DNA of 64,000 bases from Methylocystis sp. L43 (GTDB lineage Bacteria > Pseudomonadota > Alphaproteobacteria > Rhizobiales > Beijerinckiaceae): the NCBI RefSeq assembly GCF_015709525.1, contig NZ_JADNRA010000019.1, forward strand, positions 1 through 64,000, read 5' to 3'. The stretch's first letter is position 1; each line of letters opens with the position of its first letter. The translations under genes and the position numbers were made by a program. Positions 1 to 8,811 of the stretch are shown piece after piece. The notes under the pieces are model-generated. The model did not search any database. It was not told where the DNA came from and saw only the letters and a list, made by a program, of their open reading frames with translations.

Positions 1-45
1 TGTCCACCGGCCGGGGCGTCGATCATTCCAGATGGAGAACCTCAC

Positions 46-363
46 ATGACCAAACGAAAAATTAGTTCAGACAATTTCATCGGCGGGCTTGCCACGGCGC
101 TGGGGGGCGGCGCTGGGAGCGTTGCGCGAGAGGCGGTCGGCCGCAATCTGAGCGCCGACAGCGAAGATGGAATCGCGGAAGTCGTCCGCTGGGCAACCGA
201 AAATCTCGACGCAGCACAGGTGCGCCGCTTGGGCGAGGAGCTGATCTCGGCCGCCGACAAGGGCGACGATGGCCGCCAGGCGCAAGACAGCGCATGGGGA
301 CGAAAGCCCGATCCTTTCGAGCAACGCTATCCCGCATCGCGCCGCATCGGTCAGCAATGGTGA
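46..363 (+). CDS. Hypothetical phage protein upstream of tape measure
   Basis: A 105-residue protein of unknown function. The start ATG has a GGAGAA ribosome site about 8 bases upstream. The sequence is soluble: a Gly/Ala-rich stretch near residues 14-28, then an acidic helical middle and a basic, Pro-rich C-terminus. It precedes another small protein and the tape-measure gene in one direction. In tailed phages that slot usually holds tail-assembly chaperones or minor tail proteins, so such a role is inferred from position only. No motif was recognised. Confidence 0.6.
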   Translation: MTKRKISSDNFIGGLATALGGGAGSVAREAVGRNLSADSEDGIAEVVRWATENLDAAQVRRLGEELISAADKGDDGRQAQDSAWGRKPDPFEQRYPASRRIGQQW

Positions 364-430
364 AAGGCTCGCCGCCCAGCAAGCGGCGGCGATCTCTGAA
401 ATGCGACCAATTCCGAGGGGAGTGTGACCG

Positions 431-718
431 ATGAGCAGTTTGGCGAGACGACTGACAAGAGCGAAACGACGCGAACGCCTGTCGCTGCGACGCGACCGCG
501 CTTCGAATTCCGTTGTCGTGAACTTCGGCGGCGACACTCGGACCCTTGATCTCACGCCCCAAGCGCCGCCGCCGTCGATCGAGTCCGCTTTCCAAGGGCT
601 CGAGAAGTCCTTGGCGGAGGTCGACGCCGCCGGGCGTGCGATGGGGCTTTCCGCCAAAAGCCTTAAGAAGGTCAAAGAGGCAATATTGGCTGTGGGCCTG
701 GAGGGTCTGAACCAATGA
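431..718 (+). CDS. Small phage protein, possible tail-assembly chaperone
   Basis: A 95-residue protein with a very basic N-terminus (Arg/Lys rich, residues 5-25) and a helical C-terminus. A GGGGAG ribosome site precedes the ATG. Its stop overlaps the ATG of the tape-measure gene (ATGA), showing translational coupling. Placement directly before a tape measure fits the second tail-assembly chaperone of many phages, but I see no slippery heptamer linking it to the upstream gene. The assignment is positional. Confidence 0.6.
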   Translation: MSSLARRLTRAKRRERLSLRRDRASNSVVVNFGGDTRTLDLTPQAPPPSIESAFQGLEKSLAEVDAAGRAMGLSAKSLKKVKEAILAVGLEGLNQ

Positions 719-2625
719 GCGACGACGCAAATGTTTTGAAGGAATTCGTCGTCGAGCTTGGCTGGAAAAGCGACGCGACACAGCAACGCCGCGTCACCGA
801 TGCGATTGCGTCGGTCACGAAGGGCGTCACGGTCATGGCGACCGCCGTCGCGGCCGCCGAAGTCGCGCTTGTCGGCATCGCGCAGCGTGTTGCTCGAAGC
901 TTTGAAGCGCTCGCCTATGCGTCATCGCGCGTCAACGCCAGCGCGAAGAACATCGCCACCTTCCGCTATGCGATCTCCCAGCTCGGCGGCACCGCCGAAG
1001 GGGCGATGGCGTCGCTTGAAGCGTTCTCGCGCAAGCTGAGGGAATCGCCCGGCCAGGAGGCGATGCTCAAAGGCTGGGGCGTGCGCACGCGCGACGCCAG
1101 CGGGAAGTTGCGCGACTCGACCGAACTGATGAAGGAATTCCTGCATTCGCGGAAGTTCCTCGCCCAACCGGAATTCACCCGGCTACAGCTTGCCGAGACG
1201 ATGGGAATCGACGAGCGCACCTATCGCGCGATGCTGGGCGACGTCGAGAAGTTCACGGCCGAATATCGGGACAAGATGCGCAAAGCCGGGCTGGACCCGG
1301 ATGCGGCTGCGGAGAACGCTAAGAAATTCCAGCAAGCCTGGCGCTCGATGCTTTCGAGCATTGAAGTCATCGTGGACCGCATCGCGACGACTCACGGCGA
1401 AAGGATCGCAAAGCTCCTCGACAAATTCGCCGACTTCGTCGACAAGCACGGCGACCGGATCGCTCGCGGCTTTGAAAGCATCATCGCGCTGATCCTGCGG
1501 GCGGCGGATGCGATCGGCCGGTTCGTTTCTTCTTTCGTCGAATTCATTTCGCAGGCGGACCCTGTCGTCAAAAAGCTGACCGGGATTGAGGGCGCATTCG
1601 AAGCCATCGCCATCGTGCTCTTGGCTCGCCTCATCCCTGGCGTCTCGACGCTGACAACGCTGCTCGCCGGCCTTGTCGGCGGGGCTGCATGGCGGTCATT
1701 CGTCGGCGTCCTCACCGCGCTGGGGCTGGGCGGCGGCGCGTTGGCGATGGGCGGCGCCGCGCTGGGCTTCGGCCTCGGCATGACGCCGGGGAGCGCCGGC
1801 GCCGGCGAGAACGAATTCGAGCGCCAAGAGAAACTCAAGCGCGACCCCGATCATTATAAGCGCCAGCAGCAAGGCGGCGGCGGCAGTCTTTGGGAGCGCG
1901 GGAAGCGCTGGTGGGGCGATCACGCGCCGGCGTGGGCCGGCGGCAACGCCTCGAAGTCAAAAAGCCTTTCCGCCAATCAAGGCGAGGCCTATGAAGCCGC
2001 GATCGCTGACGGGCTTAGCCCGACCGCGGCGCGCGCCCTGGTCGCCAACATGACCGGCGAAGCGCTTCACAAGCCCGGAGATCATCATTGGGATGTCCGG
2101 CATATGTCGCAGGGCATCGTGCAATGGGATCCAGAACGCGCCGAAGCGATCAGAAAGCAATTCGGCAAATATCCAAAGGATATGTCGGTCGCCGAACAGA
2201 CGCGCGCCGCCATCTGGGAAATCCGCAACCACAAGCGCTTTGCCGCGACGAAGGAAGCGCTCGAAGGCGACGATCCGGAGCAAATGGTCAGGGCGCTGGT
2301 CAAGAATTACGAGAACCCCCGCGATCATGGCAGCGCGATCGCGCAACGCCGCGCCTATTACCGGGCGCTGGCGAACATCGGCGCGCGCCGCGCCAATCAC
2401 ACGGGCTTTGTCGGTTCCGCGAATGCTGCCCCTGTTTCCGCTGGCCCAATGGGCGGCGGGAATTCCTTCGTCCACAACATCGCCCACGGGCATTCGATCC
2501 ACGCGAAGACGACCATCAACGTCAACGCTGCTGGCGACCCCGGAGCGACGGCACGGTCGATCGCCGGCATCCAGAAGCGCGTTCACGCCGACACGATCCG
2601 CAACATGCAGGGCGCCGCGCATTGA
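715..2625 (+). CDS. Tail tape-measure protein with tail-lysozyme domain
   Basis: A 636-residue protein. Residues about 1-250 are helical and tape-measure-like, about 290-370 hold hydrophobic Gly/Ala-rich segments, and about 420-540 match the phage tail lysozyme fold (a segment with TAARALVANMTGEA, then GIVQWDPERAEAI). Such domains locally open peptidoglycan while the tail penetrates the cell; the rest sets tail length. The gene overlaps the preceding small gene by 4 bases. No baseplate or fibre genes follow: a terminator comes about 90 bases later and the gene style changes, so this looks like the truncated end of a prophage separate from the Mu-like one at 11-53 kb. The phage tail role is secure; the exact family is less so. 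Confidence 0.8.
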   Translation: MSDDANVLKEFVVELGWKSDATQQRRVTDAIASVTKGVTVMATAVAAAEVALVGIAQRVARSFEALAYASSRVNASAKNIATFRYAISQLGGTAEGAMASLEAFSRKLRESPGQEAMLKGWGVRTRDASGKLRDSTELMKEFLHSRKFLAQPEFTRLQLAETMGIDERTYRAMLGDVEKFTAEYRDKMRKAGLDPDAAAENAKKFQQAWRSMLSSIEVIVDRIATTHGERIAKLLDKFADFVDKHGDRIARGFESIIALILRAADAIGRFVSSFVEFISQADPVVKKLTGIEGAFEAIAIVLLARLIPGVSTLTTLLAGLVGGAAWRSFVGVLTALGLGGGALAMGGAALGFGLGMTPGSAGAGENEFERQEKLKRDPDHYKRQQQGGGGSLWERGKRWWGDHAPAWAGGNASKSKSLSANQGEAYEAAIADGLSPTAARALVANMTGEALHKPGDHHWDVRHMSQGIVQWDPERAEAIRKQFGKYPKDMSVAEQTRAAIWEIRNHKRFAATKEALEGDDPEQMVRALVKNYENPRDHGSAIAQRRAYYRALANIGARRANHTGFVGSANAAPVSAGPMGGGNSFVHNIAHGHSIHAKTTINVNAAGDPGATARSIAGIQKRVHADTIRNMQGAAH

Positions 2626-2710
2626 CGACATGATGGCGTTCGGACTTTCGCGCGCGCGATTTTGTGCATAGAATTCGGTCAGCTGACGGCGATTTTGCGC
2701 CGTCCAGAAC

Positions 2711-2747
2711 GCCCCGACCGTGGATGTAACGGCGGGGCATATTTTTT
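2711..2747 (+). terminator. Rho-independent terminator after the left prophage remnant
   Basis: GCCCCG pairs with CGGGGC around an inner CCGT/ACGG stem, followed at once by ATATTTTTT. It lies 85 bases after the tape-measure stop and would end transcription of the prophage remnant before the AT-richer accessory genes. Confidence 0.75.
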
Positions 2748-2808
2748 AAGGGACAGCGTATTTAAAACAATAATGCACCAGATCCGAAGAGATGAGGCCC
2801 AACGTGTG

Positions 2809-3449
2809 ATGACCCACGATGAACTGCTGTCGGAACTGTCTCAAAGGAAAGCGCTCATCGTGCATTGTTCTCGTCCAGGAAAGAGCGCGGAAGACATCTT
2901 ATTCCCGGATGATCTCCGAAATGCAAGGGAACTTTGCGCAAATGGTGCGGGGCTTAGTTGTTCAGTTATTTGGCCTCAGCACATCAAACTTTTGGGGCGA
3001 TTGGAATAGTTTTGCGACCGCGTTCTACGGAGTCGATTCAATCCCTGCATTCAGGGGACGCGGGCAGCTCGTACGATTCGAAGACGGGGGAGCGAGAGGG
3101 TTTTGGATCAAATTTTTCTAGGAGCGCCGTTCATGATACGTTTGAGAAAGCAGTAGGTTACAATGAGTGGACAGTGCAAGACGCCGATACGATCGGGATT
3201 TTTGTTAATCCGAAAGAGCCTTTAGTTGTTGCAAGGAAGGTCTCGATGGCAGACGTTCCGGGGTATGAACAGGGAATGCCTTTCGAAGACATTATTGGGC
3301 AATGCATAATATCAATTGCAGACGCATCCGCCGCATTCCCAGGATGCACGATATACACGTATATCGACGAGGAAATCGTTGAATTAGATCCCACCAACGG
3401 TTCGGTGCGTGGGACGGTGGATGCCTCTGCGTTATACGGTTTGAAATAG
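2809..3449 (+). pseudogene. Accessory hypothetical gene with apparent one-base frameshift
   Basis: Two reading frames join naturally. The first (ATG 2809, alternative ATG 2773) runs MTHDELLSEL... to a stop at 3009; the second, open from about 2958, continues to 3449. Adding one A in the AAACTTTT run near 2986-2993 would give ...PQHIKTFGAIGIVLRPR..., a smooth fusion. The combined product is about 210 residues, lower in GC than its neighbours, with acidic strand-rich C-terminal sequence. I recognise no family. It sits between a prophage remnant and a defence module, so it may be cargo. The lesion could be a real mutation, a sequencing error or, less likely, programmed recoding. Confidence 0.5.
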
Positions 3450-3508
3450 CTCGAGTGTGAACGACTAGGCTTCTCCTAGCCCGTTGCGGCTCGCATGCGG
3501 AATTGCCT

Positions 3509-3595
3509 GCGGGAAAAACGGGCAGCCAGGAAGATGCTCGCCCTTGCCGAGTGCCCTCATGCGGAAGCGGGCTCGGGCGTGAACGTTTTTCCCGC
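3509..3595. repeat. Inverted repeat with 12-bp arms
   Basis: GCGGGAAAAACG (3509-3520) is the exact reverse complement of CGTTTTTCCCGC (3584-3595). The 63 bases between include shorter complementary blocks (GCCC...GGGC), so the whole can fold into a branched structure. It lies between the frameshifted gene and ietS with no coding potential of its own. It could be a bidirectional terminator, a small structured RNA or a mobile-element relic. Confidence 0.5.
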
Positions 3596-3613
3596 GCAGT
3601 TGGCTTGGTCTTA

Positions 3614-3657
3614 CCGCAGCGGGTGCTTCAATCAACTCATTGAACCACCCGCTGCGG
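3614..3657. repeat. 44-nt near-perfect hairpin across the ietS stop codon
   Basis: CCGCAGCGGGTG (3614-3625) pairs with CACCCGCTGCGG (3646-3657), and inside it TTCAAT (3627-3632) pairs with ATTGAA (3639-3644) around a 6-base loop. The ietS stop codon (3632-3634) is in the inner stem and loop. No T-run follows on either strand, so it may act as an mRNA 3' stabiliser or attenuator rather than a classic terminator. Confidence 0.7.
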
Positions 3658-6247
3658 CACGAACCGCTGTCTGCACGGCCGCGCGCACCTCATCGTAGAC
3701 GGCAATGCCCGAACCGACGGCGGTCTCAAGGCTTATCGCCAGCGCGAACGGCACCCGCTCATCAATGGAGCCCGCTTGGCCTCGGCACGTGACGCGTAAA
3801 CGGAGAAACCCTTCGTCCAGAAACGCTATGGCGCGGTCGCCTTCAAATACGCAGTGGGAAACTGTGCCTCGGTTAATAGCGGAGAGAGTCGGCTGATCCG
3901 GGATGCGGCCAACCGCAAGCGAGAATTTATCATCACCATTCGGAACGACCTCCAGCGTTGCAGCTCTATATTGCTGGTGCCGCGGATTGATGGGCGTGAG
4001 CCACGCAAGAGTTATTGTGAGGCGCCGAACTTGGGTGAACCCCTCAAGGGACGGGGGAAGCGGAATGTCGAATTCGTCCTGGACGTCCTCTATGATGTCG
4101 CCATATGCGAACAGCGTCGCGCGCTCGGCTGAACAATCAAGCACTCGACCAATGTCAGGACGCCCGTAGCCGAGAAAGCGAGATATGTTGTCCCGATGCC
4201 GTTGCCAATCTCGTCCCGGGGGGCCGAATGCTTCTTCGAGACGCTCACCGGCCTCTCCCCAGGCCGCGCCGTGGACCAGCAGCGCCTTCAAAAGCACTGC
4301 CGCGTGGGCGCGCGGAATCTCGTAACCAGCGTCCAACAGGCCATCGTAAATCTGAACCGCGGAACGAGTTAGCAACGCGGTCGCATTGCTCGTGCCAACC
4401 GTTCTCCGCTGAAGATTGAGACGCCCTGTTGCGTTACTATCTGCCGTGGCGGCTAACTGCCCAGCATAGGAACCGCCGCCGTCGACCGTCAGCCAAATAT
4501 GCCCCTCGTCCTCCGATGCGCGCACCAACTCTCTGCCGCCGTCGAATAAGATGTCGGGCTTTACGATGCGACGGTAGCCGAGACCGACGCCAGAACTGAC
4601 ATTCGGCAGACCGCAATTGGGGAATGGATCTGTGAGATTGAGCGGCTCCGGGGGGTTCTCGAACGCATCCGCGTGCCAGGCGCCCACGGCCAATGCGTTG
4701 ATACCTTCGGCGGGTGACAACAGCGACCGAAACGCCTTCTCTCTGTCAAGGGCGGAAATTATGGCAGCCTCGCGCGCCTCGGGCGTCGCGGCATCGAAGT
4801 CTGCGCGCGTGCTGAATTCAGGAACGGGAAGCCAGCTCCGCACGTTGCCGGCGCTCACCAGAAATAGAACTCTGTGCTGGAACGAGAGCCAATCGATTAG
4901 TCTCGCCCACGGGCTCATCCTTCCCGCGAATGGTCGATTAAGATCACCAAGTGAAAGGTTCAGAACGATGATGCTCGGTGCTGAAGCGGGTTCGTTACCT
5001 TCGCCGGCGAGGAGTCGGCGCACCGCAATATAGATAATGTCCAGAGGCAATTTCTCGGGAGGCGTCATTTCCGCGTCTTCGACGACATTATAGATCATCA
5101 CCGGGCGCACGTAGACGGGTCTCGCCAAGGGCGGTTCACCCGCCTGCAAGTCACCATGGACGATCAACGAGGCCATGCTCGTGCCATGAGCTCGTCGAGC
5201 AGCGGGAGTCCTAGCGCCGAAGTCCTCAGGATCGTCTAAGATGATCCGTCCGGCGAGGCGTACGTGATTTGCCAGAGGAACGCCATCTAACAGCCCGGCG
5301 ATCGGCGTGCCTTGCGGCGGGTCTCCGCTGCTCTCCATGAGCGGCTCTTCGGGGAGGTCATCCGGATTTGGAAAGAGCGCGACCGACTGCGGCCGCAAAT
5401 ACATGATGTCGTCCAAACGAGCCAACGTCACGTTCGGATGCTCGAGCAGCTCTGTGACCCGCTGTGCCGGCAGGTCGACGAGCATTCCATGGTAACGGAT
5501 GGGCTCGATTGCCGCGCTTGACACGACCTGTCCGCCCAACGCGGCGACTTGATTCCCGATTTCCAGCGCTGCGCGCGCCCGTCGATCCGTCTGCTTGTGA
5601 AACCATAGCTCGACCTCGAAGCGAACCGGCTCTTCTGGCCGGGCTTTGATGCGCTTGCGCCAGTAGTTTAACGTCTCAGGCAGCACCCGATCTGTTGGTC
5701 CCCATGCCCGCACATCGCGCAATAGGTCGAAAAGGGTCTTCCAAGGGCTGAATCCCCAAGGCATCGATTGACCGGAACTGTAAATCTCCCAGAGCCGGAG
5801 TATCTCTTGCAGAGCACGCAGATCGGGCATGGCCATATATAGGCGCCCCCCAATCGACTCGTCGCGGCGAACCTTCGCGCCTTGCTTGGTCTCAACGATA
5901 TGGAAATTGTCGTCGGGAGAGAGTTCAACGTCATCTTCGAGAAGAAACTCAAGCCCCGTAATACGGCCGGCTTGACTATAGAAATCCCCGAGTGAACCCG
6001 CGACCTCAAACACAATTGCGCGTTCAGGCGCGATCGCGTCGGGATCGGCCCGCAGAGACATGGTTGCCTGTGAAGCGGATTGTGCTGCCACCTGCCGCAG
6101 TCGATCAAAACGAGGGCCCAATCTCTGACCCTGGCTTTGGGGCCCGGGACGCGAGATCTTGGCGTTCGGATCGACGGGTGCGGGTGCTTTTTTTATCCGC
6201 CCGTTACGAGTTGATTCCGGAATCTGAAGAAGTGGTCGCTCGGCCAC
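3632..6247 (-). CDS. ietS: Subtilisin-like serine protease of an ietAS defence module
   Basis: An 871-residue S8-family peptidase. The catalytic triad is visible: Asp321 (AGLLDGVPL), His354 (AHGTSMASLI) and Ser620 (VGTSNATALL), with the oxyanion Asn468 in LVSAGN. About 300 residues precede the protease domain and 230 follow it, probably for substrate recognition or partner contact. No signal peptide is seen, so it should act in the cytoplasm. The start overlaps the end of the AAA ATPase gene by 44 bases, a tight two-gene unit. This arrangement matches IetS of the ietAS pair, first described as a plasmid stability/incompatibility locus in Agrobacterium and later listed as an anti-phage system. 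Presumably the ATPase controls or feeds the protease; the trigger and target are not evident here. Confidence 0.85.
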   Translation of the reverse strand: MAERPLLQIPESTRNGRIKKAPAPVDPNAKISRPGPQSQGQRLGPRFDRLRQVAAQSASQATMSLRADPDAIAPERAIVFEVAGSLGDFYSQAGRITGLEFLLEDDVELSPDDNFHIVETKQGAKVRRDESIGGRLYMAMPDLRALQEILRLWEIYSSGQSMPWGFSPWKTLFDLLRDVRAWGPTDRVLPETLNYWRKRIKARPEEPVRFEVELWFHKQTDRRARAALEIGNQVAALGGQVVSSAAIEPIRYHGMLVDLPAQRVTELLEHPNVTLARLDDIMYLRPQSVALFPNPDDLPEEPLMESSGDPPQGTPIAGLLDGVPLANHVRLAGRIILDDPEDFGARTPAARRAHGTSMASLIVHGDLQAGEPPLARPVYVRPVMIYNVVEDAEMTPPEKLPLDIIYIAVRRLLAGEGNEPASAPSIIVLNLSLGDLNRPFAGRMSPWARLIDWLSFQHRVLFLVSAGNVRSWLPVPEFSTRADFDAATPEAREAAIISALDREKAFRSLLSPAEGINALAVGAWHADAFENPPEPLNLTDPFPNCGLPNVSSGVGLGYRRIVKPDILFDGGRELVRASEDEGHIWLTVDGGGSYAGQLAATADSNATGRLNLQRRTVGTSNATALLTRSAVQIYDGLLDAGYEIPRAHAAVLLKALLVHGAAWGEAGERLEEAFGPPGRDWQRHRDNISRFLGYGRPDIGRVLDCSAERATLFAYGDIIEDVQDEFDIPLPPSLEGFTQVRRLTITLAWLTPINPRHQQYRAATLEVVPNGDDKFSLAVGRIPDQPTLSAINRGTVSHCVFEGDRAIAFLDEGFLRLRVTCRGQAGSIDERVPFALAISLETAVGSGIAVYDEVRAAVQTAVRAAAGGSMS

Positions 6248-7349
6248 GTTTGTCGCTCTTTTTGCTATCGCTTGCAGTTACGCGGGATCTCCAGACGCGG
6301 AGTTCACGGTCGACTATTTCGTTTGGACGACCTTCCCCTAGAGACAACACGACGCGCCGAAGCACGTTGGTGCAGAAATCTTCAACTTCAGCGAAGCTCG
6401 ATCCCCGAAGCGCCCGAGCAAGTTGATCAGGCGAGCGACCCAAATCGCCCGGCAGCGGGCGGACGCTGAAAAACGCGGCTATGAAGTTGGCAATCTGGCG
6501 CTCGCCGGGCGCAGGCAATTCGAGACGGAGCTGAAACCGGCGCCAAGCGGCGCGATCGAGAAGCTCTGAATGGTTCGTCGCAGCGGCGACAATCGTCCAG
6601 CTGGGGAGATCGTCTATTTGCAGCAACAGCGAGCTGACGACGCGCTTGATCTCGCCAGTTTCGTGAATGTCGCCGCGCTCTTTCCCGATAACGTCGAACT
6701 CGTCGAAGAACAGAACGCAGGGTGTCGTGCGGGCGAAGTCGAAGACCTTGCGAAGCCGGCCCGCGGTTTCACCTAGAAAGCTACCAATAACGGCTTCATA
6801 TCGGACTGTGAACAGCGGAACGCTGAGCGCTTCGGCGAGTGCTTCGGCTAGTGAAGTCTTCCCGTTTCCCGGAGGCCCCGCCAATAGAAGGCGATGACGC
6901 GGCTCAAGCCCGTGCGAGCGGAGAACGTCTGCGCGACGCTGTTCCTCGATCAGCTCTTCGCACGCCTCGCGAGTGATTGTTGGCAAGAGCAGGTTCGCAA
7001 GACTTTGCTGAGGGGAGCGCTCGACGAAGAGATCACGGGTTGACGGCCCCCGCGCAACGGTCTCCGAGGGCGGCCCGGCCGTGGGCGTCTGCCCGTTGAA
7101 TTGAGCTTTGAGCGCACCACTGAGGCGATCGGCAAGGACGTTGTGTTGCTTGGCCCGCTCATCGGCGATCAGCGCCTCGGCGGAGGTGCGCGCAAGATTG
7201 CGGTCGCCGGAGGCACCCGCCTTTACCAGTGCTACCAAGAGATCACTTCGAGCCATCCGCCTTTTCTTTCCCGCCGTCTTGGTGGCCTTCTTCTGGGCCG
7301 ATTGACGGCTAGGCTCGGTGGAACGCTCAGCCTGCCTAAACAAATTCAC
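6204..7349 (-). CDS. ietA: AAA ATPase of an ietAS defence module
   Basis: A 381-residue AAA+ ATPase. Walker A is GPPGNGKT (158-165), Walker B is VLFFDEFD (about 212-219), sensor 1 is the Asn of AATNH (259), and Arg residues near 270-271 fit an arginine finger. The lysine-rich N-terminus (1-110) lacks a recognised domain. An alternative start at Met32 is possible. Membrane-associated features are absent. It is the upstream gene of the pair and overlaps ietS, consistent with fixed stoichiometry. In the family the ATPase is thought to regulate the protease or remodel its substrates; that is knowledge of the family plus inference, not visible here. Confidence 0.85.
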   Translation of the reverse strand: MNLFRQAERSTEPSRQSAQKKATKTAGKKRRMARSDLLVALVKAGASGDRNLARTSAEALIADERAKQHNVLADRLSGALKAQFNGQTPTAGPPSETVARGPSTRDLFVERSPQQSLANLLLPTITREACEELIEEQRRADVLRSHGLEPRHRLLLAGPPGNGKTSLAEALAEALSVPLFTVRYEAVIGSFLGETAGRLRKVFDFARTTPCVLFFDEFDVIGKERGDIHETGEIKRVVSSLLLQIDDLPSWTIVAAATNHSELLDRAAWRRFQLRLELPAPGERQIANFIAAFFSVRPLPGDLGRSPDQLARALRGSSFAEVEDFCTNVLRRVVLSLGEGRPNEIVDRELRVWRSRVTASDSKKSDKRGRATTSSDSGINS

Positions 7350-7686
7350 GACCAGCGTTCCCGTCCGCTCTCATCAGCCTCTTGCAGAATTCCAATAAAA
7401 TGAACGTTGCACACCCTAAGATCGGTCCGAACACGCTAAAAGCCATTGCGCATCGAGCTGAAGTCTATCCGCCGGAGTTCGGCCCCGGTAAAGCCGAGCA
7501 TGCCAGATCCGCTTGTCGCGAAAACTAGCATAGGCGACGATTCGGCGACACAGAATGTTGGAGGCCGATCGTCGGATCAAACCAGCGATGCGCTGGGCTC
7601 TTCCCAGGGGAGATGTCCCGTGAAGCGGCCGCACATTGGGGGAAGCCCAGCAATTTGAACCCCCGGATTACGTTGGGGGAGGGAAG
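7350..7686. other. Intergenic region upstream of ietA
   Basis: No convincing gene. It should hold the ietAS promoter, reading leftward, but I see no clear -35/-10 pair. Near its right edge CCCCC (7660-7664) and GGGGG (7675-7679) can pair around a 10-base loop just beyond the stop of the small gene at 7687; on the minus strand this is a weak terminator candidate followed by TTCAAATT. Confidence 0.5.
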
Positions 7687-7971
7687 CTATAACCCACCCA
7701 TCGCATCGAAGAAGAGACGGAGAATTCTCTCTGAAAGATCGCGTGCTTCTCGCTCGGACATCTGTGCGGGTACGTAGTTGGGATCGCAGCCGAGCGAAGC
7801 CTTGGGAAGAGAAGCTTTCAAGGCTGCGAATCGTGGTCGATATTCCTCAGGAATGTCGCGGTCCTGAAGCTGTGTGAGAGGCCCCGCCGCGATGCTCAAT
7901 CTTCGTTCCAAATCGTTATCGCCAACCAAGGCGTTTAACGCCTCGTATAGCTTATTTTTGAACTGGCCCAT
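7687..7971 (-). CDS. Small hypothetical protein
   Basis: A 94-residue soluble, acidic, mostly helical protein beginning MGQFKNKLYEALN. The coding style (balanced charge, regular Leu/Ile spacing, Pro-Glu-Glu-Tyr-Arg motif) supports a real gene. No family was recognised. It lies upstream of ietAS on the same strand but about 340 bases away and separated by a hairpin, so it is probably a separate unit in the same island. Confidence 0.6.
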   Translation of the reverse strand: MGQFKNKLYEALNALVGDNDLERRLSIAAGPLTQLQDRDIPEEYRPRFAALKASLPKASLGCDPNYVPAQMSEREARDLSERILRLFFDAMGGL

Positions 7972-8141
7972 GTTGTTTCGTTCCGTTTCTTAATTCGCCC
8001 GGTTCGCCAATTCCCCGGTGCCGCTTCCGGACGGGGGATTGTGCCGGGTTCAGCGGTTAACGATTCGCTACAGCAGAATATTAGCCCAGACTGAACCTGG
8101 CGCGCCCGTCTATTCATTGTCCAAAAAAGGTGGGCGGAGCC

Positions 8142-8384
8142 TCAATTGCTTAGCGCCCGATACCGCGGCCAGTCGGGCATCAGGTGAACATCCCGGGAGC
8201 CGCACGCCGAACAGACGAAGCGCCGAGACCGCGCCAGGGCGATAAACGGCGTCCATGGCGCCGTCCGCATGGCGTCGAAGGCGACCTTGCGGTGATGGGT
8301 GCAACGAAGCCCGGTGCACCAGACCCAGGCCCCAGCGACGCCCTCGGCGCGAAGATCGGCGATCGTCGGAGGGGCAGGGTGCAT
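8142..8384 (-). CDS. Small zinc-ribbon-like protein
   Basis: An 80-residue protein with two Cys pairs: WCTGLRC near residues 23-29 and FVCSACGSRDV near 58-68, then a DWPRYR tail. This layout (tandem half zinc-binding knuckles, IADLRAEGVAGAWV start) resembles a widespread group of small uncharacterised alphaproteobacterial proteins that probably bind zinc structurally. Function unknown. It is on the same strand as neighbouring accessory genes. Confidence 0.7.
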   Translation of the reverse strand: MHPAPPTIADLRAEGVAGAWVWCTGLRCTHHRKVAFDAMRTAPWTPFIALARSRRFVCSACGSRDVHLMPDWPRYRALSN

Positions 8385-8411
8385 GACGCAAGCGCTCTCC
8401 GGCGGCCGGGG

Positions 8412-8620
8412 CTAAACGTCCGACAGTCTTTTGCGGATCCGGTCTTGCGCTTCCGCGATCTCGGGCGTCAATGCATCGCCAAAGTGCGCCGCTTCATAGA
8501 GCGGACGGATTTCGATCTTGCTTGGGCCGGGCATCGGGTTGGGGCATCGCTTCACCCATTCGACCGCCTCGGCCATATCCCTGACCTCCCAAAGCCAATA
8601 GCCGGCGACCAGCTCGGTCG
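8412..8620 (-). pseudogene. Truncated YCII/DGPF-domain protein
   Basis: The frame ending at 8412 encodes about 67 residues typical of the C-terminal part of YCII/DGPF-domain proteins (AGYWLWEVRDMAEAVEWV, then RCPNPMP and IEIRPLYEA). The normal N-terminal half is missing: upstream the frame reads into unrelated sequence and then into a tRNA gene. No proper start lies next to the conserved part. I read it as a 5'-truncated remnant left by insertion or deletion beside the tRNA. Confidence 0.65.
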
Positions 8621-8811
8621 TCTCTATCTTCAATTCTCGTGATCGCGAAAAGGTGGGGTGGATCCGAGTTTCCATGTCGCATTTCATGTCGCGTGGAGTT
8701 GCCGCGTCTTTTTGAAACTCGTGGGAAATCAATTGTAATCGATGCAACAAAACGCGACATGGGATCGCGGCGCTTGAGTGGTTTTTTCGCGGATAAGTGT
8801 TTGATTTTATT

